This document shows, in pieces, positions 45,901-55,490 of a stretch of 64,000 nucleotides of DNA (positions are counted from its first letter, which is position 1; the number at the start of each line of letters is the position of its first letter). Both the position numbers and the translations under genes were made by a program. Source of the stretch: Panonychus citri (Eukaryota; Arthropoda; Arachnida; Trombidiformes; Tetranychidae). The notes beneath the pieces are model-generated. The model ran no database searches. It had not been told where the DNA came from and saw nothing but the letters and a program-made list of their open reading frames with translations. The stretch is from positions 2,914,001-2,978,000 of the forward strand of contig NW_026515539.1 of the NCBI RefSeq assembly GCF_014898815.1, written 5' to 3'.

Positions 45901-47194
45901 AAGAACATAACCATATTCTCTACTTTGATGTCAACAATTTATACGGCTATGCTATGTCACAGTCATTACCACATTGTGATTTTGAATGGATAAATATTTC
46001 TATGATAAGAGATGTTCATCAGTTATTAACCATGTGTTCAGATTCCATTGGAATCATTCTAGAAGTAGATTTAGAATATCCAGTCAATCTCCATAAAGAA
46101 CATAATGATTATCCTTTGGCTCCACATAAACACAAAGTGAATTTGGACATGCTGAGTCCTTACCAACGCGGTTTATTGACTCGAATGAAAACAACATCGT
46201 TGATTACACACCGTCCGACTCAGAAGTTAATATCATCGTTTTTATTTAAAGAGAAGTATGTTGTGCACTACAAAACACTTCTTTACTATTTGGAAAAGGA
46301 CTCATTGTGAAAAAAATACATCGTGCGTTCAAATTCCAGCAAACTCCATGGTTAAAACCGTATGTCGATTTCTGCACAAGTAAAAGACAGGAAGCAACAA
46401 ATTCGTTTGACAAAGACTTCTGGAAATTAATGGTAAATTCGATTTATGGAAAAACCATCGAAGATAAACGGAAACATAAACAAGTCGATGTTGTTTTTCA
46501 AGAAAATATTGCACTGAAAAGATTAAGATCTGAATTATGTCAACAGTTCATCATAGTTGATGAAGGAAAAATGGTGTTTGAGTTAATTAAACAGAATGTT
46601 TTTCTTAATAAGCCAGTTGCTGTTGGATTTGCTGTTTTGGAATTGGCGAAGCTGAAAATGTTCGAGCTACATTATGACTCTTTCAAAAAGTTTTACAACA
46701 ACAAAATTGAACTACTTTATACCGATACTGATAGTTTAATCTATAATATAAAAACTGCTGATATAATTTCCGATCTTAAGCACTTTTCACATATTATGGA
46801 TTTTAGTAACTACCCAAAGGAGCATCCTCTGTATAATAATGATCATGAAAGAGCGATTGGATACTTGAAAGACGAGATGGGTGGTGAAAGTATTCATAAG
46901 TTTATTGCTCTTAAGCCAAAACTTTACGCGATGATTACTGATTCTGGTGAGAAAAAGAAAGCTAAAGGTATTCAAAAATCCACCGTTAAGAAGGACGTTA
47001 CATTCAAACAGTTTCTGGACTGTTTGCAGGAAGAAATTATACCCTCCCGAGTACAAAGAAGACTACAATCGGACAAACATGTTATAAGTTTGTTACGAAA
47101 TAAAAAAATAGTAATGACTCCTTTTGATGATAAAAGATATTTATTGGATGATTCTATCTCATCGTATGCATTTGGTCATGTTCTTACAAAATAA
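42920..47194 (+). pseudogene. protein-primed family B DNA polymerase with N-terminal zinc fingers, frameshifted
   Basis: This is the replicative polymerase of the element. The 5' third encodes repeated C-x2-C...H-x(2-3)-C fingers (for example CLFCDFMAIDQETLNSHEC, CDYCSYNTESTQDFLNHNC). The polymerase part has exonuclease motifs YADFETL (about 44800), NLKNFDGH (about 45200) and YLKVDVLLLA (about 45630). An endonuclease VII-like Cys/His motif (CHICHKPM...VRDHDHLTGKYRG) is at about 45054-45140. Polymerase motifs are A DVNNLYGYAM, B KLMVNSIYGKT and C YTDTDSLIY. Catalytic acidic residues are all visible. The reading is broken by an in-frame TGA at 43270 and frame changes near 42970, 43740, 44545, 44970 and 46295. 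The 3' end overlaps the convergent protease gene by 36 bases. As it stands it cannot make a full polymerase. Confidence 0.93.
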
Positions 47195-47614
47195 TTTTCT
47201 TATATAATAATACACTAACATTTCATTCTCAATATGTAAACATTTTTTCATCATTTTATAAAACTTTTTTTGATTATTTGCCATTATTATGAATAAAATA
47301 CAAAAATAACCACATGCAATTGATTCATTCGCTTGAAATTTTATTTTGTTATATGTATATCCTCTCGAGTTCTTTTCGATAAAAGAAAGAATATGACTCA
47401 TAGGCTGTCGACCGAATGAGTCAAAATAATGTGCGTTTCTTTTATTATCAATATATATTGCAACCCAGTGACTACCATCCATATAATGAGGATCCAAGTT
47501 CACAACAAGTGAAGCTGGTACTTTAACAAATCTTGGTAAACAGTCAATTGGGAATACACCTTGAAAGTGAACTATACGACTTAAAAGTTTAATTATATCA
47601 GTTGTAGTAAGCAT
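47159..47614 (-). CDS. adenain-like cysteine protease (Polinton PRO)
   Basis: 151 residues on one intact frame. The catalytic set of the adenovirus-type (C5) protease is visible: His in GSHWVAIYID, the acidic residue in HYFDSFG, Gln in FQANESIACG and Cys in ACGYFCILF. In adenoviruses and Polintons this enzyme matures capsid precursors. It abuts the major capsid gene, separated by one base, and overlaps the 3' end of PolB on the other strand. The C-terminal 30 residues are basic and lie beyond the usual core. It is one of the few element genes without an evident break. Confidence 0.9.
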   Translation of the reverse strand: MLTTTDIIKLLSRIVHFQGVFPIDCLPRFVKVPASLVVNLDPHYMDGSHWVAIYIDNKRNAHYFDSFGRQPMSHILSFIEKNSRGYTYNKIKFQANESIACGYFCILFIIMANNQKKFYKMMKKCLHIENEMLVYYYIRKLFCKNMTKCIR

Positions 47615-47615
47615 C

Positions 47616-48853
47616 TCAATAGTCTAATGTAACAGTTCTATTTTCATCGATAGTTATGAGATTGTCAAATTGTCCAAATATGATTGCTTTGATAGGTTGT
47701 GCGATAGATCTCGAAAACTTTACTTGAAGTCTTATAATACCTCTTCTTATTAAAGATAGTGTACCGTTCTCAGCCCCAATAGATCCATCAGGTGATAAAT
47801 CAAAAGCGAAAAGTGTTCTATTTTCTTTAAATTGATCGTAAGTTATCTGCATCTGCGGATGACCCTCATCTTGATTCATGAAACGATAAAGATTGACAAA
47901 TTCTCTCATGCAAAATCCTTCAGTAAAGTTGGGAGTATAAGGGATACTGGGTATCATATTTCCATCAACATATAAAGCTAAAAAGTTTATATTATAATTC
48001 TTGAAGATGAATGGATCATCGTCATATGACCCACTGAATGCAGCTTCATCAACAAACCCGATAATAACTCTCCGTGGTAATATACCACTGAATACATTTT
48101 CCACTGCAGCAGCGCTTAGGTTAGGTCCAATAGTAAAGCAACGTGTTTCATTTCTCGTAATAAAATATTTTGCGGGTGCTGTTTCTAAACCCTTAATCAC
48201 ACTAAGAGCAGCATCAGGGAATAGTTTGACTCTCTTGATGTGAAGACTTACATAGTTTATTTTAATTTTGTATTTTTTATCGTCTGATCTAACCAGTGCG
48301 AATCCATCAGAGCTTTTCGTGAATCTGAATGCAATCGGAACAGCACTCATAATCAATTTATCTTGTTCACAAAGTGGCAAATGCAAGCGAAAAAACAAAT
48401 CAAAATTTTTATTTTTAATTCGATCTTCATCTGCGATTTCCATTCTCCCTGTATCTGCTGCTGTTGGGAATCGGAAGAGTTCATCTTCTAATAGTGCTTG
48501 ATAATGGTACATGTTGTTGGCTGGTGATGTGTTTATACTGCCCAAAATAAATCAATTTGTTCAAATATAGCGTTTGCAAAATTAGCAACTGGCCTGACTT
48601 TGTTTACTTCTCCGATAGGTTTGCCATCTTCAGTTGTAACTGAAACTAACAAGTGCAACATAGTTGCTTGTAGATCTGTGAAATCATCACTAGCTGGAAC
48701 ATTGATTTCGAAACTCGCACCATTGTCAAGACTTGCATTAGGTCGATATTCTACTTCATAAGATGAATCAATTGCTGTTTGTGTTGGCGGTATAGCAAAG
48801 ACTTCGAGTTCAGATTTACTGACCGGAATAGAGGATGAATGGAGATACTCCAT
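47616..48853 (-). pseudogene. hexon-like major capsid protein, frameshifted
   Basis: Two frames together cover roughly 410 codons, close to Polinton capsid proteins. The N-terminal part (48853-48533) has SELEVFAIPPTQTAIDSSYE and ends in an IFEQIDLF segment. The C-terminal part (48545-47616) has RRVIIGFVDEAAFSGSYDDD, ALYVDGNMIPS and RTLFAFDLSPDG. These are typical of double jelly-roll major capsid proteins. The frame change lies at 48533-48545. The protein would form the hexon-type trimer of the virion. The gene follows the pVI-like gene and precedes the protease, as in other Polintons. Confidence 0.88.
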
Positions 48854-48855
48854 TT

Positions 48856-49326
48856 CTATTTATTCAAAAATATCTTTTCTCTTTTACTTTTTTGTTTAGG
48901 TTTAGATTTAGATTTCTTATACCGTTTTTTAACAACTTTTTGCTTCTTTTTCTTTTGTTTTCTCTTTCTTGTAATCTTTTTTTTCTTACTCTTGAAACCT
49001 GATCCTTGTTGATCAAAAGCTGATTCGATTTCTGATAACCCACGCTTAGCTGCAGATCTTATACCTTCTTTTCCTCTAGTTTTCAAAGCTTCCTTAAACT
49101 TTTATCATCTAGAACATCTTTACCTACATTTATTCCAGTCTTTAATAATTCCTTTCAAAAACTTCAAAATCGGAATGCCAATTCTTCTGAATATGCTACC
49201 AAACCCATAACCTCTCTGATAAGGCTGACCTCGGTAGATTGTTATATCGTCGAAACCCTTTCCTGCTTGTTGCTTGAAGTGACTTGTAAAATCACTGTCG
49301 CATGCACAATAAACTTTACGATCCAT
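48856..49326 (-). pseudogene. pVI/pX-like minor virion protein, frameshifted
   Basis: The gene begins at MDRKVYCACDSDF (49326) after a tatataag box at about 49370-49377. The first frame carries YRGQPYQRGYGFGSIFRR and an amphipathic helix, the hallmark of the Polinton/adintovirus pVI- or pX-like protein. The reading then passes through two frame changes (about 49150 and 49090). The last frame has an Ala-rich helix and a strongly Lys/Arg-rich tail (48856-49000). Adenovirus relatives are membrane-lytic or DNA-condensing core proteins. Family assignment comes from the GYG motif and the position beside the capsid gene. Confidence 0.72.
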
Positions 49327-49363
49327 TCTTATGTTAACTACTAGTTCCAAAAAATTCACTGAG

Positions 49364-50218
49364 TTACTTCTTATATAGTTTCTTTTCTTTTAAAGTGTAA
49401 ACTAATGTGTACTCTTCCATCTATGAATTGTAACATATTTCCATTTTCATCACGTAAACTGATCGTTATATTATCTAAATGTGTTAATCTGACAGGTAGA
49501 TAGTTAGGCTTGTTATAAAAGATATGACCCAGATTATCATTTTTGTCTCTTAAAAGGGTACTACTCTTAAAACCCGAGCATTTGTATCACCAACGAAATG
49601 TTCATGAATGATATCAGTATAAATGAATAGAAGATGTGACTTTATTCTGAAATCATAAGTAGTTTGTGCTCTACACGCGATTGCTTGTGAGGCTAACACT
49701 GCAAGAAATTGCCTATTATAGTCATATTCATGAAACCCTATTAAACGATAAAAATATTTACTATGAAATACTGGGATCATTATTGCAGCAGCAGACATTC
49801 CTCTTGCTACTACAACTTTATCATTTTCTAAATAAAGTCTTGGTGGTTCAGCTGCTTTTATGAATTCTTCTGACTGTTCACCTTCATCTTTGAGAAAAAG
49901 TTTTACAATTTCCTCATTAATTTTCTGTAAAATACTGTTTACAGTGTCACGCTCATTGAATAAAATTGAAGAGTTTGCTCCTGTAATTTTATCTCCTGTT
50001 TTATGATCTTGATATATAATGGTGAAACTCACAGTTTTACTTTCTGTTTTGAAATTCAGCGGGTAGAAAACTTCCTGAACACCTACAACCCATTCTCCAT
50101 TTAATGATAAAGGTTGTGGCAGTTTATTCATGAAATTCGAAAGAGTGTTATTAGGGTAAATTTGCATAGATGCATTACTTACAACATCTATAAAATATTC
50201 ACTTGCGTTTTTCAACAT
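49364..50218 (-). pseudogene. penton-like minor capsid protein, frameshifted near its end
   Basis: The frame from 50218 (MLKNASEYFIDVVSNASMQI) has YPNNTLSNFMNKLPQPL and GEWVVGVQEVFYPLNF, the usual opening of the single jelly-roll penton-like protein of Polintons. Later comes LLFIYTDIIHEHFVGDTNA. The frame stops at 49550, but the expected C-terminal strands (short segments such as HIFYNKPNYLPV) continue in another frame to about 49364, so one frameshift lies near 49550. Met at 50218 is preferred over 50272; it overlaps the integrase end by 20 bases, fitting tight packing. The protein would occupy virion vertices. Confidence 0.85.
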
Positions 50219-51290
50219 TCTCAGCGGGAATCCAACTATTGAACTTTTCTGGGTATGAAATCCACTTGACAAAATACTCAGTCTTTTTAGTTTTTGGGTT
50301 TTTTCTAGTCTTTAATATTTTAATATCCAATAAGTCTGGTTTATCAGTCCGTTGAATCTCCCAGTGATAAAAAATCGATGTAATATCTTCACCTTCAAGG
50401 TCTTCAAGTTTGTAAATGTAACCTTGAGGAGTCTTTTTAGCTTTAATAACTTTAAATACCTCTTCTGACCAATTGTTTGTTGAACCCTTTTCAAAAACAC
50501 CTTTCTCTCTTGTTATTCTTACAAAATCACCAACACTAAGCGGTTTAACTTTTGATGTGGACTTAATATGTGTTTTTCTTATATTAACTATTGCAAGTGT
50601 GGTGTTATTTGAGTTTACTTCACTTGGTTTCATACCAATTGTCCTGTGAAAAGAATTATTGTAGCTTGCTACTATATCATCAAGTGCATTAATGTAATGA
50701 TTGGTGTTATTTGCATGTAAATATCGATATATTCTGCTTCTTAAAGTTCTATTAAATCTTTCAGCAATTGCACATTTTATCAACCCGTCAGTAGCTTTAA
50801 AATGATTTATACCATTACTATCCATTAAAAGCTTCACATTGGAATTGATAAACTCTTTCCCTTGATCAGTTTGTAATTTCTTAGGTTTACGACCTTTATT
50901 GAAAATACTCTTGAATGCGTTGGTAACAGAGTTTGCAGATTTATCATGAAGTGGAACTGTCCAGGCATAACGACTCAGTACATCTATTACAACCATTATG
51001 TATCTGTACCCATTATTTTCTTTAGCAAGCCATGTCATGTCTAATAAATCAGCTTGCCATTGCTCATCAATGAAATCAACTAAAATTGGAACACGAAGAA
51101 ACCTTTTTCTGGCTTGTTTGAATAAAGAATGAGTGTTTTGCTGTGTTAGCCATTTAGCGACATCTTTGTACTTTATCTCAGGATACAATGAAGATACATG
51201 ATTATACAACCTTTTTAATCCACCTAGAGATCCTGGTGATTTCGGATCATAATAAATTTCTTTCAAGATGTCGTCTTTAGATCGTTCCAT
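50199..51290 (-). CDS. retroviral-type integrase with chromodomain
   Basis: 363 residues, intact. The N-terminal helical region (YYDPKSPGSLGGLKRLYNHV) is the Polinton type. The DDE core has D in WQADLLDM, D in LQTDQGKEF and E in AIAERFNRTLR. The C terminus has an SH3-like segment (KPLSVGDFVRITREKG) and a chromodomain (EYFVKWISYPEKFNSWIP) likely to read histone methylation and guide insertion. It catalyses integration of the element with a 6-base stagger, matching the gttaac repeats seen. The 3' end overlaps the penton-like gene and the 5' end overlaps the preceding core-type gene by 28 bases. No reverse transcriptase is present, so it is not from an LTR element. Confidence 0.95.
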   Translation of the reverse strand: MERSKDDILKEIYYDPKSPGSLGGLKRLYNHVSSLYPEIKYKDVAKWLTQQNTHSLFKQARKRFLRVPILVDFIDEQWQADLLDMTWLAKENNGYRYIMVVIDVLSRYAWTVPLHDKSANSVTNAFKSIFNKGRKPKKLQTDQGKEFINSNVKLLMDSNGINHFKATDGLIKCAIAERFNRTLRSRIYRYLHANNTNHYINALDDIVASYNNSFHRTIGMKPSEVNSNNTTLAIVNIRKTHIKSTSKVKPLSVGDFVRITREKGVFEKGSTNNWSEEVFKVIKAKKTPQGYIYKLEDLEGEDITSIFYHWEIQRTDKPDLLDIKILKTRKNPKTKKTEYFVKWISYPEKFNSWIPAENVEKRK

Positions 51291-51807
51291 GTCAACTTTA
51301 CTATACTGTTCTTTGCTTTCTTATTACGAATTAAATGTGCTATATCACGGTTGTTTTCTTTTATAGCTTTCAATACACGGATAGTTGCAGTAGGGTATGA
51401 ACGAGAATGTGGTTTGTTAAGAAAAGAAATCACATCATTTATATCACTTCCTTTTATCTTTTTCCCTTTTTTTGTAAGCACCATGCCGTCAGGAGAGATC
51501 AAATCGTCAATATTTCTTAACGCGAGAATTAATCTATCATCTTCGTCTTGTTTATTTTCAGCATTTTCATTTCTGAACTATTATCAGCTGCAGTCAAATT
51601 GAATGTTTTACTTGTATCATGAACAGCCAGGTTGGGTTTTATCTCTGTTGGTTCTGATTTCATATGATCTATTTCATTTACCAACTTTACTTTAAGATCT
51701 GGTTCAAGATCAGCATTAATTATATTAGTTGTTGTTGTTTCTTTTTTATTCGTCAGCCTATTGAACTGATCTTCTGGAAGCAATATCATCCGCTTGAATA
51801 CATTCAT
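51263..51807 (-). pseudogene. conserved Polinton core-type protein, frameshifted
   Basis: The first frame begins MNVFKRMILLPEDQFNRLTN; the 'LPE-x-F-x-x-L' opening recurs in Polinton and adintovirus proteins of unknown role located beside the integrase. The second frame (51502-51263) has ISPDGMVLTKKGKKIKGSDI and PHSRSYPTATIRVLKAI. The two are joined by a frame change near 51505-51530. Likely a virion core or packaging component by position. The name is inference. Confidence 0.6.
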
Positions 51808-52175
51808 TTAAAACTTTCTCAATCAGAGATGAAGCTAATACACTGATAACTGGTATGAGTAAATTCTGTAAAATCCTCCTTTCTGTTTTATCAGAATCTT
51901 TTGTTGTACAGAATTTGAATGTTTTGACTTAGCAAATCTACGTAAAAATTCTTATACCTTTTAATTTTCTTTTTCTTTACCCACAAGAGCAATTTTACCA
52001 GATAGTAGTTTTTTATGATACAATGAATAACTTTTATTAAATTACGTGGTCCATTAGCGAAAACTTTCTTTCTCTCTTTAACATTTTTGCCTTACACAAT
52101 TTGCGTAACCATGGCAAACATTTAATGCAATATTCAACACTCATCTTTGAATTAATCCTTACTGATATTATTTTC
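51808..52175. other. element stretch without recognised gene
   Basis: Only short frames occur. A 35-codon minus-strand frame from 52147 (MSVEYCIKCLPWLRKLCKAK) is possible but unsupported. Confidence 0.45.
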
Positions 52176-52811
52176 TTATATAATGATATATGCAGTAATG
52201 TAATCTTTTTCTCCAAGTACATTTGTGAGAAGTCTAAGTTTCTCAGGTGTAAAGGGTTTTAGATCGAAAAATATGTACGAATGTGGCTCTTTTGTAGCAT
52301 CTTCATAAAGTTTCTGGAACTGCTTAATCTGCATTGGAAACATTTGACGAGCTATATTAGTTGCCAATAGCTTTTCTCGTGGATTTTTAAAACAAACTAA
52401 ATAATGAGTATTCAATGAAATATTTCTACTTTCGATACCTTTCATGAAAAAATTCTGGACAATCAAAATAACCGATAGGTTTCTATGATGAGAACCTCGC
52501 GTAAACAGCTCACTTATAACTCTAGATTTCGATGCTTCATGCATTAAATCATCTATGACCAACCATTGTGGTTCAACACCATCGAAACTATCGGAAATAT
52601 CATCAGGAATACCTTGAATGAAATTTGTATTTGCAAAAGTTGAGAATAATGGTTGATATTCTCCGTAACAATAAGTTATCCGTGCAGGAGGAGGTTTACA
52701 AAATTTATTTGCATTATTAATTAATCTTTTTACCCAGTAAGTTTTGACCGACCCTGTTGGTCCAGCTATCATCATAGTAAAAGGATGATGTAAATAAACA
52801 AAATGACGCAT
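52176..52811 (-). CDS. FtsK/HerA-type packaging ATPase with altered Walker A
   Basis: 211 residues. MRHFVYLHHPFTMMIAGPTG opens the domain. The Walker A loop reads GPTGSVKT where the family has GPTGSGKT: the invariant Gly before Lys is Val (gtc). Walker B is WLVIDDLM, followed by RGSHHRNLSVILIVQNFF with the sensor-type Gln/Asn. The protein would pump element DNA into capsids. The frame is intact, and length fits Polinton ATPases. The Gly-to-Val change should prevent nucleotide binding, so the gene is probably non-functional although unbroken. Confidence 0.92.
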   Translation of the reverse strand: MRHFVYLHHPFTMMIAGPTGSVKTYWVKRLINNANKFCKPPPARITYCYGEYQPLFSTFANTNFIQGIPDDISDSFDGVEPQWLVIDDLMHEASKSRVISELFTRGSHHRNLSVILIVQNFFMKGIESRNISLNTHYLVCFKNPREKLLATNIARQMFPMQIKQFQKLYEDATKEPHSYIFFDLKPFTPEKLRLLTNVLGEKDYITAYIII

Positions 52812-52853
52812 TTTTTATCGTATGAAGGTTACTCTTTTAATAGTGACAAGTTC

Positions 52854-53420
52854 TTATACATTTGGTTGAACTTTACAAATTTTACCTAGTCCAAGTCCAG
52901 GATGAACTCCGCTAGCACCTTTATAACCTTTATTATTATACCATTCTTGCATCGCAATAACAATGTTGAGTGAACAGTGTATGCTCCTCCGTTTGACTGC
53001 ATGTAAGTGACAAGGTAATCTATCACCTGCAGATATCTCTTTGAATGATGCACCTTGTCGTAAAATATTTATCCTCGGTATACGAAGCTCTCGCAAGATG
53101 GATTCCGCTTCCTTTGACTTGACAGCAACCAAATAGTCATCCTCACTACACGATACACTATAAAAGTGTCTCAATGTTTCATTGAGCTCGAGAATTGTTA
53201 CACCTTGATGTGGCATCATAATCGCCTTCATTCCATGGTGTTCACGTTCCAAATACTTCATGGAGTCGAGTTCACTTCTTGTCACTTGGGTCACATCAAC
53301 ATTAGAATATACGGATAATGATAAAACACATTTTGATCCTAATATGGCCACTTCTCTTGGATAGAATACACCTCCATGGTTGAACCCTTGCACATCAAAA
53401 AAACCACAAACATGTTCCAT
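52854..53420 (-). CDS. DVQGF-motif element protein, unknown
   Basis: 188 residues, intact. The start MEHVCGFFDVQGFNHGGVFY with a following PREVAIL resembles a 'D-x-Q-G-F...KE' opening found in mobile-element and virus-like proteins that I associate loosely with an exonuclease/RNase H-like fold; this is a weak inference. The middle is charged and helical (MKYLEREHHGMKAIMMPHQG), and the C terminus has HCSLNIVIAMQEWYNNKGY. It follows the ATPase on the same strand with a 42-base gap. Confidence 0.55.
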   Translation of the reverse strand: MEHVCGFFDVQGFNHGGVFYPREVAILGSKCVLSLSVYSNVDVTQVTRSELDSMKYLEREHHGMKAIMMPHQGVTILELNETLRHFYSVSCSEDDYLVAVKSKEAESILRELRIPRINILRQGASFKEISAGDRLPCHLHAVKRRSIHCSLNIVIAMQEWYNNKGYKGASGVHPGLGLGKICKVQPNV

Positions 53421-53496
53421 TGTTAAACTTATTATGATTTAGTTTAGATGTTTCCTTCTGCTTTTATACAGCTAGAAAAAATGATTATGGCGACCT

Positions 53497-54190
53497 CTAT
53501 TGGTCTTTTAGTATCATTTGTTTTATCATCTTTGACAGTGCTATTGTAGCTTCATCTTGAGCATGATCAATACGGTAGGAAATGAAATGTATTATATCAG
53601 GTTTCAGCAAATCAGTAAATTTTTTTGTTACGTAATCCACATGTAGAGGGTCAAAGAAGAAAATCGTAATTTTGTTCAAATTGCTGGCGGTTTTCACGGA
53701 GAAATGACAAGAGGGTGAGTATATCACATTCCTCGTTACCATCTTTGTTGACTTTGTAAAATGTATAAACAAAAATTGCTATTAGCTTCAGAACAATGAA
53801 GTTTTTGTTTTCTGGATGCATTGTTATTTCCATTATGTTTATGTACGCAGGCAAAATATTTATTAGAGACTGTATACACGGCTCCTGTATATCAATACAA
53901 TCAACACTCTTGTTTATGCGAATTGATCCGTTGCAGAGTTTCTGAATTTTCATTCTATCAAACTCAATCTGTTCACAAAATTCATAATCATTAATTAATA
54001 AAAAATTGAGAAGAACAGAGACTTCTTCAGAAGAGAGAACCACCCCGACATTTGTTGGAATTTCATTGACACAGTAGTTTATTTCCAGTTTAAACTTTTC
54101 CATACACTTTAGTTCATAATTATAATAAGCTTTAAGCCACAGAACAAAATTTTCATTCAATTTATACTTTAAACATTCTTGATGAGCCAT
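53497..54190 (-). pseudogene. element protein with EIPTNVGVVLSSEE motif (possible PC4-like), frameshifted
   Basis: The frame from 54190 (MAHQECLKYKLNENF) stops at 53651, but coding continues in another frame to 53497 (HVDYVTKKFTDLLKPDIIHF). So one frame change lies near 53660. The segment FVLWLKAYYNYELKCMEKFK, then EIPTNVGVVLSSEEVSVLLNFL has the order of the PC4/Sub1 single-strand DNA-binding core ('beta strands, PTxxGhxLsxxpWxxL'). This is only a pattern-level resemblance. A second, more decayed relative with FPTRSGVVLSSADLKIL lies at 54563-54980, so the two are a tandem pair. Confidence 0.5.
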
Positions 54191-54266
54191 TGCACTCGTT
54201 TATTGAAAATGAAGCTTAAAAGAAAAAGTTTCTTAATTTATACAATTTTTCAGCATATGCGCATTA

Positions 54267-54560
54267 TCATGAACGAATCAAATTAGTTACAATAAAGGAA
54301 AGTGCACATGATTCACGATCTTTAGTAACTTGAATATCTTCATTAACTTGTCCAAGAATGTCCAATTCACAAAGATCGACTAAATCTCTCTTGAAAAGAT
54401 GAGCTAAATTGAGAGGTTCACATATGAGACACTTGAATTGGGCATAGTTATCAATATTATCCTTAACACGATGTATAATAGATTTAGGCTTTTTGCTGGC
54501 GCATTTTCCATGAAATCTTACGACTCTGTGTAAGTAAATTTTCATCAATTTTGATAACAT
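54267..54560 (-). CDS. small element protein, unknown
   Basis: 97 residues beginning MLSKLMKIYLHRVVRFHGKC. It has a Lys-rich start, a single CLIC motif and a mixed helical rest (LAHLFKRDLVDLCELDILGQ). No family recognised. It follows the decayed tandem copy and may be the end of that gene in another frame or a separate gene. Confidence 0.4.
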   Translation of the reverse strand: MLSKLMKIYLHRVVRFHGKCASKKPKSIIHRVKDNIDNYAQFKCLICEPLNLAHLFKRDLVDLCELDILGQVNEDIQVTKDRESCALSFIVTNLIRS

Positions 54561-54562
54561 TG

Positions 54563-54980
54563 TCTCTTGACTCGCAGCTTCCTAAGGCTATCCATAATCA
54601 TCACGAATCCAGGAATCACTTGTTTAATAGCAATGGCAGTTAATCTATTGATTAAAGTAAATTTTCTCCTTTCTGTATCTTTATTTCTCACGAGATGGGT
54701 GTTTAATCTTCATGTTGTAGTAGACCACTTCAGCATCGGCACTGTTTCTTTCAATGTCTTTGAAATAGTTGTATAGTATTTTCAAATCTGCGGATGATAA
54801 AACTACACCTGATCTTGTTGGAAAGTTCTGCACAAACCTCCGCATACTGAGACGAGAACATACCAGCTGAGATGAATTTTATCAATACCAATACCAAGAT
54901 TGAGTTTTAATGATGAGTCAATAGGGTAATCCAGGATTTCCAATCGTAGTTTGACATTTTTGTTATATGTTGATTAACTT
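54563..54980 (-). pseudogene. decayed tandem relative of the 53497-54190 gene
   Basis: Minus-strand segments in three frames resemble the downstream gene: KLRLEILDYPIDSSLKLNLG, then MRRFVQNFPTRSGVVLSSAD, then a helical piece RLTAIAIKQVIPGFVMIMDS. The shared 'PTxxGVVLSSx-[DE]' core fixes the relationship. At least two frame changes. Not a working gene. Confidence 0.6.
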
Positions 54981-55037
54981 GATTACAAGATAAGAATGAG
55001 ATAACTATGAATCAGACTATCCTTTTATACTTTCTTG

Positions 55038-55490
55038 CTACCTCATAAAATTTTTGAGGACAGTTTTCATGCGACCGATGCAGGTGGCACCAGTAATAAC
55101 AATAGATCCATTATCGTAACAGCATATACAGATCTTCCCATCTCGCCAATACAAAGCTGGATATAACTCTGGTTCAAATGAGTGTTTTATGATTTTTGTC
55201 ATCTTTATAAAATCGAATCTAAACGGAAGTTTTGTTTTGGCTGTTATCAGATAAAGTTTAACAAATCTAGGTGGGTCCTCGAAAGTGATAGTCATATCTT
55301 GATACATCCTTTTAAATGATTTGAATCCTGTCGCCACACATTTACCACTAGCAAATAGTAAGAAACAACCATGTTTACTGTATTTTACTTCTGCATTGAA
55401 ACGTTTCTTCCGTTTCGAATTATCGATGTTCAATGATAGTCGTTTACCGAAATCCCACAAAGAAACCATGTTTGTTATTTCAATCATCAT
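55038..55490 (-). CDS. TATA-binding-protein-like protein
   Basis: 150 residues, intact. It shows the two-fold saddle layout of TBP. Repeat 1: ITNMVSLWDFGKRLSLNID, then KKRFNAEVKY, CFLLFASGKCVATGFKS. Repeat 2: KLPFRFDFIKM, FEPELYPALYWRDG, ICICCYDNGSIVITGA, then a terminal helix RMKTVLKNFMR. Each matches TBP: 'NMV..', 'KRF.AVIMR', 'LIF.SGK.VCTGAKS', 'YEPELFPGLIYRM', 'SGKVVLTGAK'. Repeat 1 keeps the DNA-intercalating-region Phe (LLFASGK), while repeat 2 has Tyr there (CCYDNG). It is shorter than cellular TBP cores (about 180). It may direct transcription of element genes, several of which have TATA boxes. I know no TBP in this element class. Host capture or an element-specific factor are both possible. 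Confidence 0.82.
   Translation of the reverse strand: MMIEITNMVSLWDFGKRLSLNIDNSKRKKRFNAEVKYSKHGCFLLFASGKCVATGFKSFKRMYQDMTITFEDPPRFVKLYLITAKTKLPFRFDFIKMTKIIKHSFEPELYPALYWRDGKICICCYDNGSIVITGATCIGRMKTVLKNFMR

Noticed and set aside
50199..51290. LTR retrotransposon suggested by the integrase
   Set aside because: No reverse transcriptase, RNase H or LTRs are present. Capsid, protease, ATPase and PolB genes surround it, which fits a Polinton.
52037..52147. 35-codon Cys-containing frame between ATPase and core-type gene
   Set aside because: Too short, and no supporting motif or context.
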